Assembly (NCBI RefSeq): GCF_042684865.1 | Contig: NZ_JBHUML010000003.1 | Coordinates: 124,001 to 188,000, forward strand | Source: Salibacterium lacus | Lineage (GTDB): Bacteria > Bacillota > Bacilli > Bacillales > Marinococcaceae | Direction: 5' to 3' | Length of the DNA: 64,000 nt | Part shown: positions 33,596 through 42,212 of the stretch, piece by piece | How positions within the stretch are numbered: the first letter of the stretch is position 1 | How the letters are laid out: each line of letters starts with the position of its first letter | Notes under the pieces: model-generated | Database searches by the model: none | What the model saw: the letters and a program-made list of their open reading frames with translations, nothing else | Told to the model about the DNA's origin: nothing | Position numbers and translations under genes: made by a program

Positions 33596-34126
33596 TCAGT
33601 CCGATTGGGCCAATGCTGTTTCATATGCTGTTGCATCTTCGTTACTGAATAACACAAAGCGGATCATTTGAATGGACGTCAAATAAGGGGCCTGACCGGT
33701 CACTTCGTCCATGGCCGCTGCCGCCGCTTCTGCCACAGGATATCCGAAAGCGCCGGTGGAAATGGAAGGAAAAGCAATGCTCTGAATGTGATGCTCTTCC
33801 GCCTTGTGGAGTGCGTTTTGGTAACAGGCACGGAGCAGCTCTTCTTCGGGCCTGTCCCTGCCATATACCGGACCGAGGCAATGAATGACATAATCATTCG
33901 GCAGGTTGAATGCTTCCGTTGTTACGGCCTCTCCCGGCTGAATAGGAGCCATTGGCGCTCCTGCTTCCGCCAGTTCAGGACCTGCCGCGCGGTGCAGCGC
34001 GCCGGCAACTCCCCCGCCCATCATCAATTCCGCATTCGCTGCATTAACAACCGCCTCCATATCCTTCTGGCGGGCAATGTCTCCCTGCAAACATTCCACC
34101 GCAATTCCATTACGTTGTACGTGCAT
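33596..34126 (-). CDS. Macrodomain protein, probable ADP-ribose/O-acetyl-ADP-ribose hydrolase
   Basis: This 176-residue single macrodomain has the binding motifs AVVNAANAELMMGGGVAGALHRAAG, NDYVIHCLGPVY and IAFPSISTGAFGYPVAEAA. MacroD/YmdB-type proteins remove ADP-ribose from proteins or hydrolyse O-acetyl-ADP-ribose. GGAGGAGTAAAC precedes the ATG. It starts two bases after the marR stop and ends 28 bases before araM, so marR-macrodomain-araM looks like one transcript. A metabolic link between the three is unclear. Confidence 0.9.
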   Translation of the reverse strand: MHVQRNGIAVECLQGDIARQKDMEAVVNAANAELMMGGGVAGALHRAAGPELAEAGAPMAPIQPGEAVTTEAFNLPNDYVIHCLGPVYGRDRPEEELLRACYQNALHKAEEHHIQSIAFPSISTGAFGYPVAEAAAAAMDEVTGQAPYLTSIQMIRFVLFSNEDATAYETALAQSD

Positions 34127-34128
34127 GT

Positions 34129-34584
34129 TTACTCCTCCTCTTGATCGAGTTTCGCCAGAATATCATGCATCTGCAGTACAGATTCCTGCAGTTTTATCAG
34201 ATCCTCTTCCCGAAGATGTTCGAGCCTTTTTTCCATCCCCTCCTCCAGTTTCAAGGCGATTCGCTGCAGGCAGCGGGCGCCTTCGCCGGTCAGGCTCATA
34301 TACTTCACACGCCGGTCAACAGAAGAGGGTGTACGGATCACAAATCCCGATTCCTCCAGTTTCTGTACAAGAGGAGTTAGATTGGATTTCTGGATACGTA
34401 ATTTTTTTCCGATCTCCGTTGATGTTAAATCGCCGAAATCTTCCAATGTCTTTAATATAAAAAAGTCAGTCACGCTTAATTCGCTGCCCTGATTCGTTTT
34501 GGCAGGCGGAAGCAATTTTCTTTTGATCATCGGAAACAAGGTCAGAAGATCTCTTGCTACTTCCTGCTTTTCTTCCTTGTTCAT
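34129..34584 (-). CDS. MarR-family transcriptional regulator
   Basis: The 151-residue protein has the MarR winged helix (SVTDFFILKTLEDFGDLTSTEIGKKLRIQKSNLTPLVQKLEESGFVIRTPS) with the wing at SVDRRVKYMSLTGEG and a helical dimerisation tail. It is divergent from a Drr-type ABC exporter. MarR proteins often repress such exporters and their own gene, so it probably controls both directions from the 112-base gap. AAGAAGGGATTATC precedes the ATG. Confidence 0.9.
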   Translation of the reverse strand: MNKEEKQEVARDLLTLFPMIKRKLLPPAKTNQGSELSVTDFFILKTLEDFGDLTSTEIGKKLRIQKSNLTPLVQKLEESGFVIRTPSSVDRRVKYMSLTGEGARCLQRIALKLEEGMEKRLEHLREEDLIKLQESVLQMHDILAKLDQEEE

Positions 34585-34609
34585 GATAATCCCTTCTTCA
34601 TTTGAAAAT

Positions 34610-34638
34610 TTGACAAGTAATTCCCTGCAATTGATAAT
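34610..34638 (+). promoter_or_regulatory. Promoter of the Drr-type exporter genes
   Basis: TTGACA (34610-34615), a 17-base spacer and GATAAT (34633-34638) form a near-consensus vegetative promoter. Just downstream, ATAAT-aac-ATAAT sequence might be a MarR site (weak). Confidence 0.7.
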
Positions 34639-34696
34639 ACAGTTATAATAACATAATTACTTTAGCGGCGTAATCCGAAAAAAGGCAGGGGAAGAC

Positions 34697-35629
34697 ATGG
34701 AATCTATTATTGAAGTCAACCGGCTGAATAAACACTATAAAGATACCCATGCAGTGAACAATGTTTCGTTTGATGTCGGACAAGGGGAAATCTTCGGCTT
34801 CCTTGGACCAAACGGAGCCGGAAAGAGCACCACCATCAACATGATCTGCACGATGCTTGCTCCGACAAGCGGAACCATTACAATAAACGGATTTGATGCC
34901 ACTGTACAACGCAGTAAAGTAAGAGAAAGCATCGGCATTATCTTTCAGGAAAATACGCTCGATGAGAAGCTGACCGCCGGAGAAAATCTGATGCTGCACT
35001 GCCGTTTCTACCGTGTACCAAAGAAAAGACGGGAAGAACGGATTCAGGAAGTCCTGCAGATTGTCGATCTGACCGAAAGCCGGAACAAGAAAGTCGAGAC
35101 CTATTCGGGAGGAATGAAGCGCAGACTTGAAATCGCACGCGGACTGCTTCATTACCCGAAAGTTCTTTTTCTGGATGAACCGACCGTCGGGCTTGATCCA
35201 CAGACCCGCGCCCATATATGGGAATACATTCTGCGTTTAAAACGAAAAGAAGGGATTACCATGTTCTTGACAACGCATTATCTGGACGAGGCCGAAATCA
35301 GTGACCGGATTGCGATCATGGACCACGGGGACATCATTACGATCGACAGCCCGGCCCAGCTGAAAAAACAGGTGGGCGGCGACATCATCGAGCTGGCTGC
35401 AAAAGATAATGACCAGGCTGCACTTGAATTGGAGCAGTATATCGAAGAAGGAGAAATCACCCGGCAGGACGGTATCATTCAAATAAAAACCGCCGACAGT
35501 GACAGCATCATTTCCGGCATGATGAAAGAGTTGTCTGTGCCCATCACCCATTTAAACATTCGCAAGCCGACATTAAATGATGTCTTTTTATCGTTCACCG
35601 GCCGTGACATCGAACATTCCGAAAGCTGA
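34697..35629 (+). CDS. ABC transporter ATP-binding protein (DrrA/daunorubicin-resistance type)
   Basis: This 310-residue ATPase has Walker A GPNGAGKST (about residues 37-45), Q-loop IIFQENTLDEKLTAGENL, signature YSGGMKRRLEIARGLLHYP, Walker B VLFLDEPTVGLDPQTR and H-loop LTTHYLDEAE. The C-terminal 80 residues are the DrrA extension. It powers export by the permease encoded 14 bases downstream. The substrate is unknown (drug, antibiotic or lipid). Confidence 0.92.
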   Translation: MESIIEVNRLNKHYKDTHAVNNVSFDVGQGEIFGFLGPNGAGKSTTINMICTMLAPTSGTITINGFDATVQRSKVRESIGIIFQENTLDEKLTAGENLMLHCRFYRVPKKRREERIQEVLQIVDLTESRNKKVETYSGGMKRRLEIARGLLHYPKVLFLDEPTVGLDPQTRAHIWEYILRLKRKEGITMFLTTHYLDEAEISDRIAIMDHGDIITIDSPAQLKKQVGGDIIELAAKDNDQAALELEQYIEEGEITRQDGIIQIKTADSDSIISGMMKELSVPITHLNIRKPTLNDVFLSFTGRDIEHSES

Positions 35630-35643
35630 AACGGGGGTACATC

Positions 35644-36468
35644 ATGGAAGGAATATTTGCCATATGGCAGCGCGATGTAATTAAATTTCTGCGGGACCGG
35701 GCGCGGCTGTTCGGTTCATTCAGCATGCCGATTTTATTTCTGCTCATCTTCGGAGGAGGGTTGAGTGGAACGATGGAAGGCCTGATCAGCGAAACGGTAC
35801 CCGAAGGAACAGACTTTCAGTACATTACATTTGTCTTTCCGGGCATTGTAGCGATGACGCTGCTCATGACATCTGTCTTCTCCTCTTTATCTATCATTGA
35901 AGACCGGGATTTCGGTTACATGAAAGAAATTCTTGTTTCTCCGGTCTCGAGAGTGAGTATCGCTGTCGGAAAAATGCTGGGTGCCTCCACCGTTGCCTGT
36001 ATCCAGGGGATTATGATGTTTTTATTAATTCCGTTTCTGGGTATCAGTTATCCAATCGCTTCGATGATTCAGGTCATTCCCTTTATGTTCCTGCTTGCCT
36101 GTGCCCTGTCTTCGGTCGGCCTTCTCATCGCAAGCTTTCTGAAATCCACCCAGGGGTTTCAGCTTATTGTCCAGCTTCTCGTCATGCCGATGGTGTTTTT
36201 ATCCGGCGCTCTGTTCCCGGTTAACAATATGCCCGGATGGATGGATATCGTGGTGAAAATCAACCCGGTCACCTACGGGGTGGACATCATGAAAAAAGTC
36301 ATGATAGATACCCAGTCCCTGGCTCCGGCTATCCGGGAAGCGATGGGGCTGAACCTCACCTTGTTCGGGCGCAGCATCACGGTTGCCGAAGAAGTGTTGT
36401 TCATGCTTGGTTTCACCACGCTCCTCGTTCTGCTTGCAACGCTGAGCTTCCGGCGGACTAATGCGTAA
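35644..36468 (+). CDS. ABC-2 type exporter permease (DrrB type)
   Basis: This 274-residue protein has six hydrophobic segments and the ABC-2 motif region YMKEILVSPVSRVSIAVGKMLGAS, then QGFQLIVQLLVMPMVFLSGALFPVNNMPGWM, typical of DrrB exporters. It forms the membrane half of the exporter with the preceding ATPase. Its stop lies 15 bases from the stop of the convergent PLD-like gene, with no separate terminator visible. Confidence 0.9.
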   Translation: MEGIFAIWQRDVIKFLRDRARLFGSFSMPILFLLIFGGGLSGTMEGLISETVPEGTDFQYITFVFPGIVAMTLLMTSVFSSLSIIEDRDFGYMKEILVSPVSRVSIAVGKMLGASTVACIQGIMMFLLIPFLGISYPIASMIQVIPFMFLLACALSSVGLLIASFLKSTQGFQLIVQLLVMPMVFLSGALFPVNNMPGWMDIVVKINPVTYGVDIMKKVMIDTQSLAPAIREAMGLNLTLFGRSITVAEEVLFMLGFTTLLVLLATLSFRRTNA

Positions 36469-36483
36469 TGGTGGTCCTGCCGT

Positions 36484-37923
36484 TTAAAAGCTGGAAAGAC
36501 CACTCCATTCCTGAAAGCGGTAGAGCCAGTACTTGAAGGAGGATGAGTCGGCATATCGTTCATAATCGGCTGTATAACGCGCCTCCTCATTGTTCCACAG
36601 CCGGTTGAAATAGGCTTCTGTTTCTTCCATGACCTGTGATTCCGGATCCGCACTTATTTTCACATTGGTTTCAAGATTGAAGTTACCGATATTTCGTTTC
36701 GTATAATTGGCCGATCCCCCAATCACCACGTCTTCGGTTTCTTTTTCTACATATATCATCTTCGTATGAAACTGCTCTCCATTGGTGCGGTACCACTTCA
36801 CCTCCACAGCCCCGTCCGAATCCTCTACCAGTTCTGCAGCAGCCGGGCGGTTGGGAATGCCGTTCTTTTCTCTTCCGAACGCGTCTTTATTCGGATCAAG
36901 CACGAGCCGGACGTCCACCCCTCTGTCCGCCGCTTTCAATAGAGCGGTGATCACATCGCGGTCTGAAAGATAAAACGCACCTACCGTAATGCGGTCTCCC
37001 GCCGCCGTCTCCTTCATCTCTTTCAGTATATGTTTTTCAATCTTGCCTTCCGTGAGCAGCTGAAGCTGATACGGACTTTCCCCGGCGGAAGTATTCTCTA
37101 TTTCCATGGAAGAAAAAAGAGACGAATCCGCGCCGGCCATTTCTGCAACGGCCTGTTCTGTTTCCAGCATATCCTCAAGAACGGCCCCCTGCATTTCAAA
37201 GCCGATGTTGGAGTGATCAGCGCTTGCATCATGCGGATTTGCAGACGTTACCAGGCCGCGGTTTTCCGTGATAACTGTTTTACGGTGGTTGGCTTTGAAG
37301 TTCAGCAGTTCCAGGTAGGAACGGAGCGTAACCTCCGGAACATCCGGACTGAAGGCGTTTGGCAGCCAGCCCGTGCCTTCTGTGCCAAACCACTGAAAAA
37401 ACGTTCGGTACATCCCGGAGTAAGCAGGGTTCGAATCCCTGAGCTGCTTCATGTTTGTATAAAAGACCGGAATATCATTCGCCTGCATATTCGTGAAGAT
37501 ATCTGTATTATAGGAACCATAAAAGGTGTTAATCCGGTCGGTCAATACGACAATATTTATGTCCGGATGGTTCTGTTTCTTTTGTATCAAAACTTCGGCC
37601 AGATTCTCTGAAACAGCCGGGAAATCCATCGACTGGTCATACTGGCCGTTAAACAGAAACATATCCATTACAATAAAATCTTCCGCCTCCTGAATGGTGT
37701 CAAAAACACGGTCAAAAATCTCCTGTTCCTGCTGCTGTTCTCCATTTTTTTGATATGTAAGGTCATACAGAAATTCAATATCGCCTGCGCGGTGAACGTC
37801 TCCTTCCACAGATGTGTGCTCCGGCATCGGTTTATACACGTGGTAGACGGAGATAACCATCACCGTAAGTATTATCATTAACATTCCGGTCACTGCCGGA
37901 CGGCGGGCAAAGATGGTTAACAT
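36484..37923 (-). CDS. Phospholipase D-like/cardiolipin synthase-related membrane protein
   Basis: The 479-residue protein (ATG 37923 after AAGGAAGGGG) has one N-terminal membrane helix (VTGMLMIILTVMVISVYHVY) and two PLD halves. The first HKD-like motif is HRKTVITE with TSANPHDAS, the second is HTKMIYVE with GGSANYTKRNIGN. In both, the usual Asp of HxKxxxxD is Glu. The His, Lys and downstream Gly/Ser-Asn residues are kept, so activity is likely. A membrane phosphatidyltransferase or phospholipase is the best guess; nothing nearby points to a substrate. Confidence 0.8.
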   Translation of the reverse strand: MLTIFARRPAVTGMLMIILTVMVISVYHVYKPMPEHTSVEGDVHRAGDIEFLYDLTYQKNGEQQQEQEIFDRVFDTIQEAEDFIVMDMFLFNGQYDQSMDFPAVSENLAEVLIQKKQNHPDINIVVLTDRINTFYGSYNTDIFTNMQANDIPVFYTNMKQLRDSNPAYSGMYRTFFQWFGTEGTGWLPNAFSPDVPEVTLRSYLELLNFKANHRKTVITENRGLVTSANPHDASADHSNIGFEMQGAVLEDMLETEQAVAEMAGADSSLFSSMEIENTSAGESPYQLQLLTEGKIEKHILKEMKETAAGDRITVGAFYLSDRDVITALLKAADRGVDVRLVLDPNKDAFGREKNGIPNRPAAAELVEDSDGAVEVKWYRTNGEQFHTKMIYVEKETEDVVIGGSANYTKRNIGNFNLETNVKISADPESQVMEETEAYFNRLWNNEEARYTADYERYADSSSFKYWLYRFQEWSGLSSF

Positions 37924-38047
37924 ACATTTCCCCTTCCTTCTATTCGTGCACTTCCTCTTCATCTTACAGGAGCACCTTATAAATAAACAATGCCGGGAGA
38001 AAGTTCATTCCCCCGGCTTTATCACAGCTGCAGTTATTATGTTGTAA

Positions 38048-38122
38048 TGGCGCCCCAGGCAGGAATCGAACCTGCGACCTACAGCTTAGGAGGCTGTTGC
38101 TCTTCCCCTGAGCTACTGGGGC
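38048..38122 (-). tRNA. tRNA-Arg (anticodon CCU)
   Basis: The minus strand folds as a cloverleaf: acceptor GCCCCAG/CTGGGGC, D-arm TAGCTCAGGGGAAGAGC, anticodon stem ACAGC/GCTGT with loop CTCCTAA (anticodon CCT), T-arm GCAGG-TTCGATT-CCTGC and an encoded CCA end. It reads AGG codons. It stands alone, a type of site often used by integrating elements, but no attachment duplication was found. Confidence 0.96.
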
Positions 38123-38267
38123 TCAATGTCACAAAGCCCATTATAACAGTAGGTGCGGAGGTTGTAAATACTGGTTCCTTTTAGGCTGTTGCTCCATTGC
38201 AAACATACTGCAGACATAAAAACAGCACGTTTCGTTTAGAGTACCTTTTTTACGTAAAGATTTATAC

Positions 38268-38275
38268 GGACACTA
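38268..38275. repeat. Half site of the TAGTGTCC repeat family
   Basis: GGACACTA occurs once in the 195-base gap between the tRNA and the DeoR-type gene. No second arm or other recognisable feature is present in that gap. Confidence 0.4.
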
Positions 38276-38317
38276 CGGTGCCTGCCTGGAAAGATAGCAG
38301 CCGCAAGCCTGCCGGCC

Positions 38318-39115
38318 TTAAAGCATATATACTGCCAAATTCTTTTCCTGCAACAGCAGCCTTTCCTCCTCTTCCAGTTTGTCGGTGATAAAGGAGTCCA
38401 CACAGTCCCAGTCAGCAATCCGACTGAAAGACTGCACGTTAAACTTTGTATGATCGGCGAGCACATAGACGTCGTCACCCGCTTCAATCATCTTCTGTTT
38501 CACATGGGCCTGAAGTTCGCTTGAGTCACTTAGTCCTTTATCCGCATGAATGCCCTGGCAGGAAAGAAACACTTTATCCACGTGGTACTTATTGATGCAC
38601 GATTCCGTCAGCGGCCCGACAAAGGAGAGCGAGCGCGGGGTCAGCATGCCGCCGGCTGAAATCACCTGGATGTGCTGCTTTTCACTTAGTTCCATCGATA
38701 CTTTCATCGAATTGGTAAGCACCGTAAGGGGGATATCCGGCAGTTCTTTGGCCATATACCAGGCGGTGGAGCTGGCATCGAGAATGATACGGTCGTTTTC
38801 CTCCACAAACTCCAGCGCTTTCCGGGCAATCCCGTTTTTCTCCTCGACATTGGTGATTTCCCGCTTGGAATACGACGTTTCTGTTTTCTCATTTTTGATG
38901 GAAACTGCACCGCCGTGACTCCGTTTCACCCTTTTTTCTTTTTCCAGATGATCCAGGTCACGGCGGATTGTCTCTTCTGTGACGCCAAACTGTTCGCTCA
39001 GTTCGGAGACACGTACGCTTCCTTTTTCATCCACGGTCTGAAGAATCCGTTCATACCTCTCTGCCACTAACACTCTTTTCCCTACTTTCCGTCTAAACGG
39101 TGAGGTCTTCACCAT
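38318..39115 (-). CDS. DeoR-family regulator of the rhamnose operon
   Basis: The 265-residue protein has a DeoR HTH (YERILQTVDEKGSVRVSELSEQF then VTEETIRRDLDHLEKEKRVKRSHGGA) and the sugar-phosphate sensing domain (ILDASSTAWYMAKEL, VLTNSMKVSMELSE, LADHTKFNVQSFSRI). ATG 39115 has AGGAGTAAATA directly upstream and overlaps the end of rhaB by 23 bases, so the two are translationally linked. It is the last gene of the rha operon and probably its repressor (RhaR-like). Confidence 0.9.
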   Translation of the reverse strand: MVKTSPFRRKVGKRVLVAERYERILQTVDEKGSVRVSELSEQFGVTEETIRRDLDHLEKEKRVKRSHGGAVSIKNEKTETSYSKREITNVEEKNGIARKALEFVEENDRIILDASSTAWYMAKELPDIPLTVLTNSMKVSMELSEKQHIQVISAGGMLTPRSLSFVGPLTESCINKYHVDKVFLSCQGIHADKGLSDSSELQAHVKQKMIEAGDDVYVLADHTKFNVQSFSRIADWDCVDSFITDKLEEEERLLLQEKNLAVYML

Positions 39116-40583
39116 TATTTACTCCTATCGTATCACAAAATGCTTCATACGCACGATGCCACGACGTTTCGTCTTCAGGAAAATAAAAAGCCATGTCTGT
39201 GCTCTTAAACGTAATCATACGGGCTTGAGCAAGGCTTTCCACCTTCTTGCACGCCATGAGTTGTACCATGACGTTGCCAATGGCACTCCCTTCGACCGGA
39301 CCGGCCCAGACCGGCTTGCCGAGAGCGCTTGAGGTAAATCGGCACAGCATCTCATTTTGAATACCACCGCCGACCATATGAAGGCCGTAGAACGGCGTTC
39401 CAGCAAGATACTGCGTCCGTTCAAACACGTACCGGTATTTCAGCGCAAGACTTTCCAGCACACCCCTTGTGATCTCACCGCGGGACTGCGGTACGTATTG
39501 GCTGGTATCTTCACAGTACTGCTGGATGGCGCCCGGCATATGAGAGGGATTCAGGAAACGAAAGTCATCCGGATCGATGAAAAAGGCAAAGGAAGGCGCA
39601 GCTTCTGCTTCCCCAAGAAGCTTTCCGTAGTCTATTTTTCCATTGTATTCCCAAATGCGTTTGCATTCTTCGAGAATCCACAGTCCCATAATGTTTTTCA
39701 ACAGACGGAACGTATCATTTACACCGCCTTCGTTGGTGAAATTCCATTCGAACGCTTTTTCATTAATGACAGCGTCTTCTACTTCTGTTCCCATTAGGGA
39801 CCACGTTCCGCAGCTCACGTAAGCGAAGTTTTCATCCAGTGCCGGAATTCCTGCTACAGCAGAGGCAGTATCGTGCTCCCCTGTTGCTATCACAGGAATG
39901 GGCTCCGTATCAAGCTCGTCACACAGCTGTGCACTCAACTCCCCGATGATGGTGCCCGGCTTCACGACGTCCTGAAACAGCTCCGGACTCACCCCGGCGG
40001 CCTCCACCAGTTCACGATCCCATTCCATCAATTTCGGATTGAAAAGCTGGGTGGTGGTGGCATTGGTGAATTCCGTTTTCTTTTCACCGGTTAGAAAGTA
40101 GCGGAGAAGATCCGGCACCATAAGCAGATCCACCCCTTCCTTCAACACCGGTGACTCTGCACGGCTCATTGCCTCAAGCTGATAAATCGTATTAAAGGGA
40201 AGAAATTGAATGCCGGTTTTTTCAAAGATGGCTTCCCGGCTGATTTTGGTTTTCTGAAAATCTTCCATGATCCCATCCGTGTGATGATCCCGGTAGTGAT
40301 ACGGGGCACGGAGCAGCTCCCCGTCCTTTCCGAGCAGTCCAAAGTCAACCGCCCATGTGTCAATGGCGATGGCTTCGACGGGCTCTCCCGACATGTTGGC
40401 CTGCAGAATGCCCTGTTTGATTTCATGGAACAGCCGGTAGACATCCCAGTGAAGCCGCTCACCTATCTGCACAGGTGTATTATCAAAACGGTGCACTTCC
40501 TTCATGTGCAGGCGGTGATCTTTGACGTCGGCCAGAATCGCACGTCCGCTTCCGGCACCGATATCAAAAGCTAATACACTCAC
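39093..40583 (-). CDS. rhaB: Rhamnulokinase
   Basis: This 496-residue FGGY kinase phosphorylates L-rhamnulose at O-1. Signatures are LAFDIGAGSGRAILADV, AIDTWAVDFGLLG, ATGEHDTASAVAGIPA, YVSCGTWSLMGTE and the C-terminal GLHMVGGGIQNEMLCRFTSSALGKPVWAGPVEGSAIGN. The GTG start overlaps the rhaI stop as GTGA, with AAAGGTGG upstream. It is placed between rhaI and the DeoR-type regulator. Confidence 0.95.
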   Translation of the reverse strand: MSVLAFDIGAGSGRAILADVKDHRLHMKEVHRFDNTPVQIGERLHWDVYRLFHEIKQGILQANMSGEPVEAIAIDTWAVDFGLLGKDGELLRAPYHYRDHHTDGIMEDFQKTKISREAIFEKTGIQFLPFNTIYQLEAMSRAESPVLKEGVDLLMVPDLLRYFLTGEKKTEFTNATTTQLFNPKLMEWDRELVEAAGVSPELFQDVVKPGTIIGELSAQLCDELDTEPIPVIATGEHDTASAVAGIPALDENFAYVSCGTWSLMGTEVEDAVINEKAFEWNFTNEGGVNDTFRLLKNIMGLWILEECKRIWEYNGKIDYGKLLGEAEAAPSFAFFIDPDDFRFLNPSHMPGAIQQYCEDTSQYVPQSRGEITRGVLESLALKYRYVFERTQYLAGTPFYGLHMVGGGIQNEMLCRFTSSALGKPVWAGPVEGSAIGNVMVQLMACKKVESLAQARMITFKSTDMAFYFPEDETSWHRAYEAFCDTIGVNNGEDLTV

Positions 40584-41803
40584 CGGTCTGCACCACCTTT
40601 GTCCCGTTTCAAAATCTTCTCAGCATATCCACTGTCGCGGTATGCTTTCATCGGATCCGGTGCAGCTCCCATTTCTTCCCGGACAGCCTTCAGAAGCGGC
40701 GTGACATCAAATTCATACGCCTCTCTCACTACTTCTTCCGCCCACAGTACATCCTGTTTTTCCTGGGCTTCCCGAAGTTCTTCAAGATTGACGAGACACG
40801 CTTTCGTATAAAGATTCTGCACATTCATGATCGAGCGGATCATTGCCGGTATTTTCGGTTCAATATTGTGGCACTGATCGAGCATGTACGCGATATTTCC
40901 GGCTGTTTTCGCCGCTGCTGGATCCTGTTTGTCTTCTTCAGCCGCTACAATCTGCTGCATAATGAGAAAGATCTCATGAGGGTTGTGGGCTGCAACGATC
41001 AAGTCATCATCAGCGTATTTACGGCTGTTGAAGTGAAAACCACCAAGCTTCTTCTCATCCAGGAGGTATGCCACAATGTGCTCAATATTGGCTGCCTGCG
41101 GGTGATGGCCGGTATCGACAAGTACGTCCGCTTTCGGCCCCAGTTTATTGGCCATGTTGAAGGCCATGCCCCAGTCGGCCAGATCCGTATGATAAAAAGC
41201 CGGTTCGAAGAACTTGTACTCAATCAGCATCCGCATGTCATCATCCAGCTCATTGTAGAGCGTCTGCAGCGATTCGTGCATCCAATTCTTACGTTTGCGA
41301 AAATCCGCCTGACCCGGATAGTTGGTGCCATCGGCGAACCAGAGACTGATTGCTTTGGAGTCCACTTCCCGGGCAATATCCACGCATTCCAGCAGGTGAT
41401 CTGTTGCTTTTTTGCGGATGGCGGGGTCGGAGTTGGTGATACTGCCGAATTTGTAATCATCGTCCTGAAACACATTCGGGTTCACTGCCCCGATGGATAT
41501 GCCGTGGTCCTGTGCATGAGATTTCAACGCTTTATAATCGTCGACTTTATCCCACGGAATATGGATGGCTGCGGCTCCGCTGCTTCCGGTGAATTTGTGA
41601 ACCTGGGCGGCATCTTCTATCTTTTCGAATGGATCGCGGGGAATTCCTTCCTGTTCAAACACTTTAAAGCGGGTTCCGGAATCACCGAATCCCCACGAAG
41701 GCGTTTCCACTTCCAGCCCTTTTATTTTGTTTTTCACCTTTTCAAGGTCAATGCCGCGTGCCTTCTGCTGTTCTTCAAACAAGGCATATTGTTTATCACT
41801 CAT
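40580..41803 (-). CDS. rhaI: L-rhamnose isomerase (RhaI type)
   Basis: This 407-residue TIM-barrel isomerase converts L-rhamnose to L-rhamnulose. It is of the broad-specificity Pseudomonas stutzeri/B. subtilis RhaI type rather than E. coli RhaA: VETPSWGFGDSGTRFKVF, AVNPNVFQDDDYKFGSI, SLWFADGTNYPGQADFR, VLVDTGHHPQAANIEH and GGFHFNSRKYADDDL. ATG 41803 is preferred; the in-frame GTG at 41812 is too close to AAAGG. Confidence 0.94.
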   Translation of the reverse strand: MSDKQYALFEEQQKARGIDLEKVKNKIKGLEVETPSWGFGDSGTRFKVFEQEGIPRDPFEKIEDAAQVHKFTGSSGAAAIHIPWDKVDDYKALKSHAQDHGISIGAVNPNVFQDDDYKFGSITNSDPAIRKKATDHLLECVDIAREVDSKAISLWFADGTNYPGQADFRKRKNWMHESLQTLYNELDDDMRMLIEYKFFEPAFYHTDLADWGMAFNMANKLGPKADVLVDTGHHPQAANIEHIVAYLLDEKKLGGFHFNSRKYADDDLIVAAHNPHEIFLIMQQIVAAEEDKQDPAAAKTAGNIAYMLDQCHNIEPKIPAMIRSIMNVQNLYTKACLVNLEELREAQEKQDVLWAEEVVREAYEFDVTPLLKAVREEMGAAPDPMKAYRDSGYAEKILKRDKGGADR

Positions 41804-41822
41804 TATTTTCACAGCCTTTCTC

Positions 41823-42200
41823 TTAAATATTCAGTGGATAAGCCATCGTACTCATTAATGCCAGTTCCGGCTGGGTCGAATCGAGGCGGCTGTACTGCAC
41901 CACCACCGGAACGTCACTTTCTACCTCTATTGCATACGGGACACCTTCCGGAATCTTTTGTCCGTCTTTTTCAAGAGAAACGGTGCGGATATGACTGGTT
42001 CGTTCCCTGTGCACCTGAACATGGATGTCTTTCAGTGGTTCCCGGTCTTCAAAATAAGCCGATACGTTTACATTGGCTGTCTTTTCCTGAAGATTCAGCA
42101 CGCAGATTGATTCATGACTAGTCTGTGTGCCGCTGCTTTCAGGGGGGATAAACCCATCGGGAATGATCCAATGGGTTTCTCCTTTTTTCTCTCCTGTCAT
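41823..42200 (-). CDS. ASRT-superfamily small protein (sensory rhodopsin transducer-like) in the rha operon
   Basis: This 125-residue protein closely resembles the Anabaena sensory rhodopsin transducer. Shared features (recalled) are HWIIPDGFIPP near the start, ESICVLNLQEKTANVNVSAYFED, a basic VHRERTSHIR strand and the ending VVVQYSRLDSTQPELALMST. The superfamily is a small all-beta tetramer proposed to bind sugars or related small molecules. Here it is encoded between the rhamnulose-phosphate aldolase fusion and rhaI, with AGGAGGGACAAAGC before ATG and gaps of 12 and 19 bases. No rhodopsin gene is present, so a rhamnose-metabolism role (sensor, mutarotase or accessory) is inferred. Confidence 0.88.
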   Translation of the reverse strand: MTGEKKGETHWIIPDGFIPPESSGTQTSHESICVLNLQEKTANVNVSAYFEDREPLKDIHVQVHRERTSHIRTVSLEKDGQKIPEGVPYAIEVESDVPVVVQYSRLDSTQPELALMSTMAYPLNI

Positions 42201-42212
42201 GCTTTGTCCCTC

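Noticed and set aside
38048..38122. tRNA-Arg as an integration site of a genomic island
   Set aside because: No duplicated tRNA 3' end, integrase or phage gene was seen on either side.
40868..42121. 417-residue plus-strand ORF opposite rhaI and the ASRT gene
   Set aside because: It spans two convincing minus-strand genes and their gap, and its translation has no recognisable domain.
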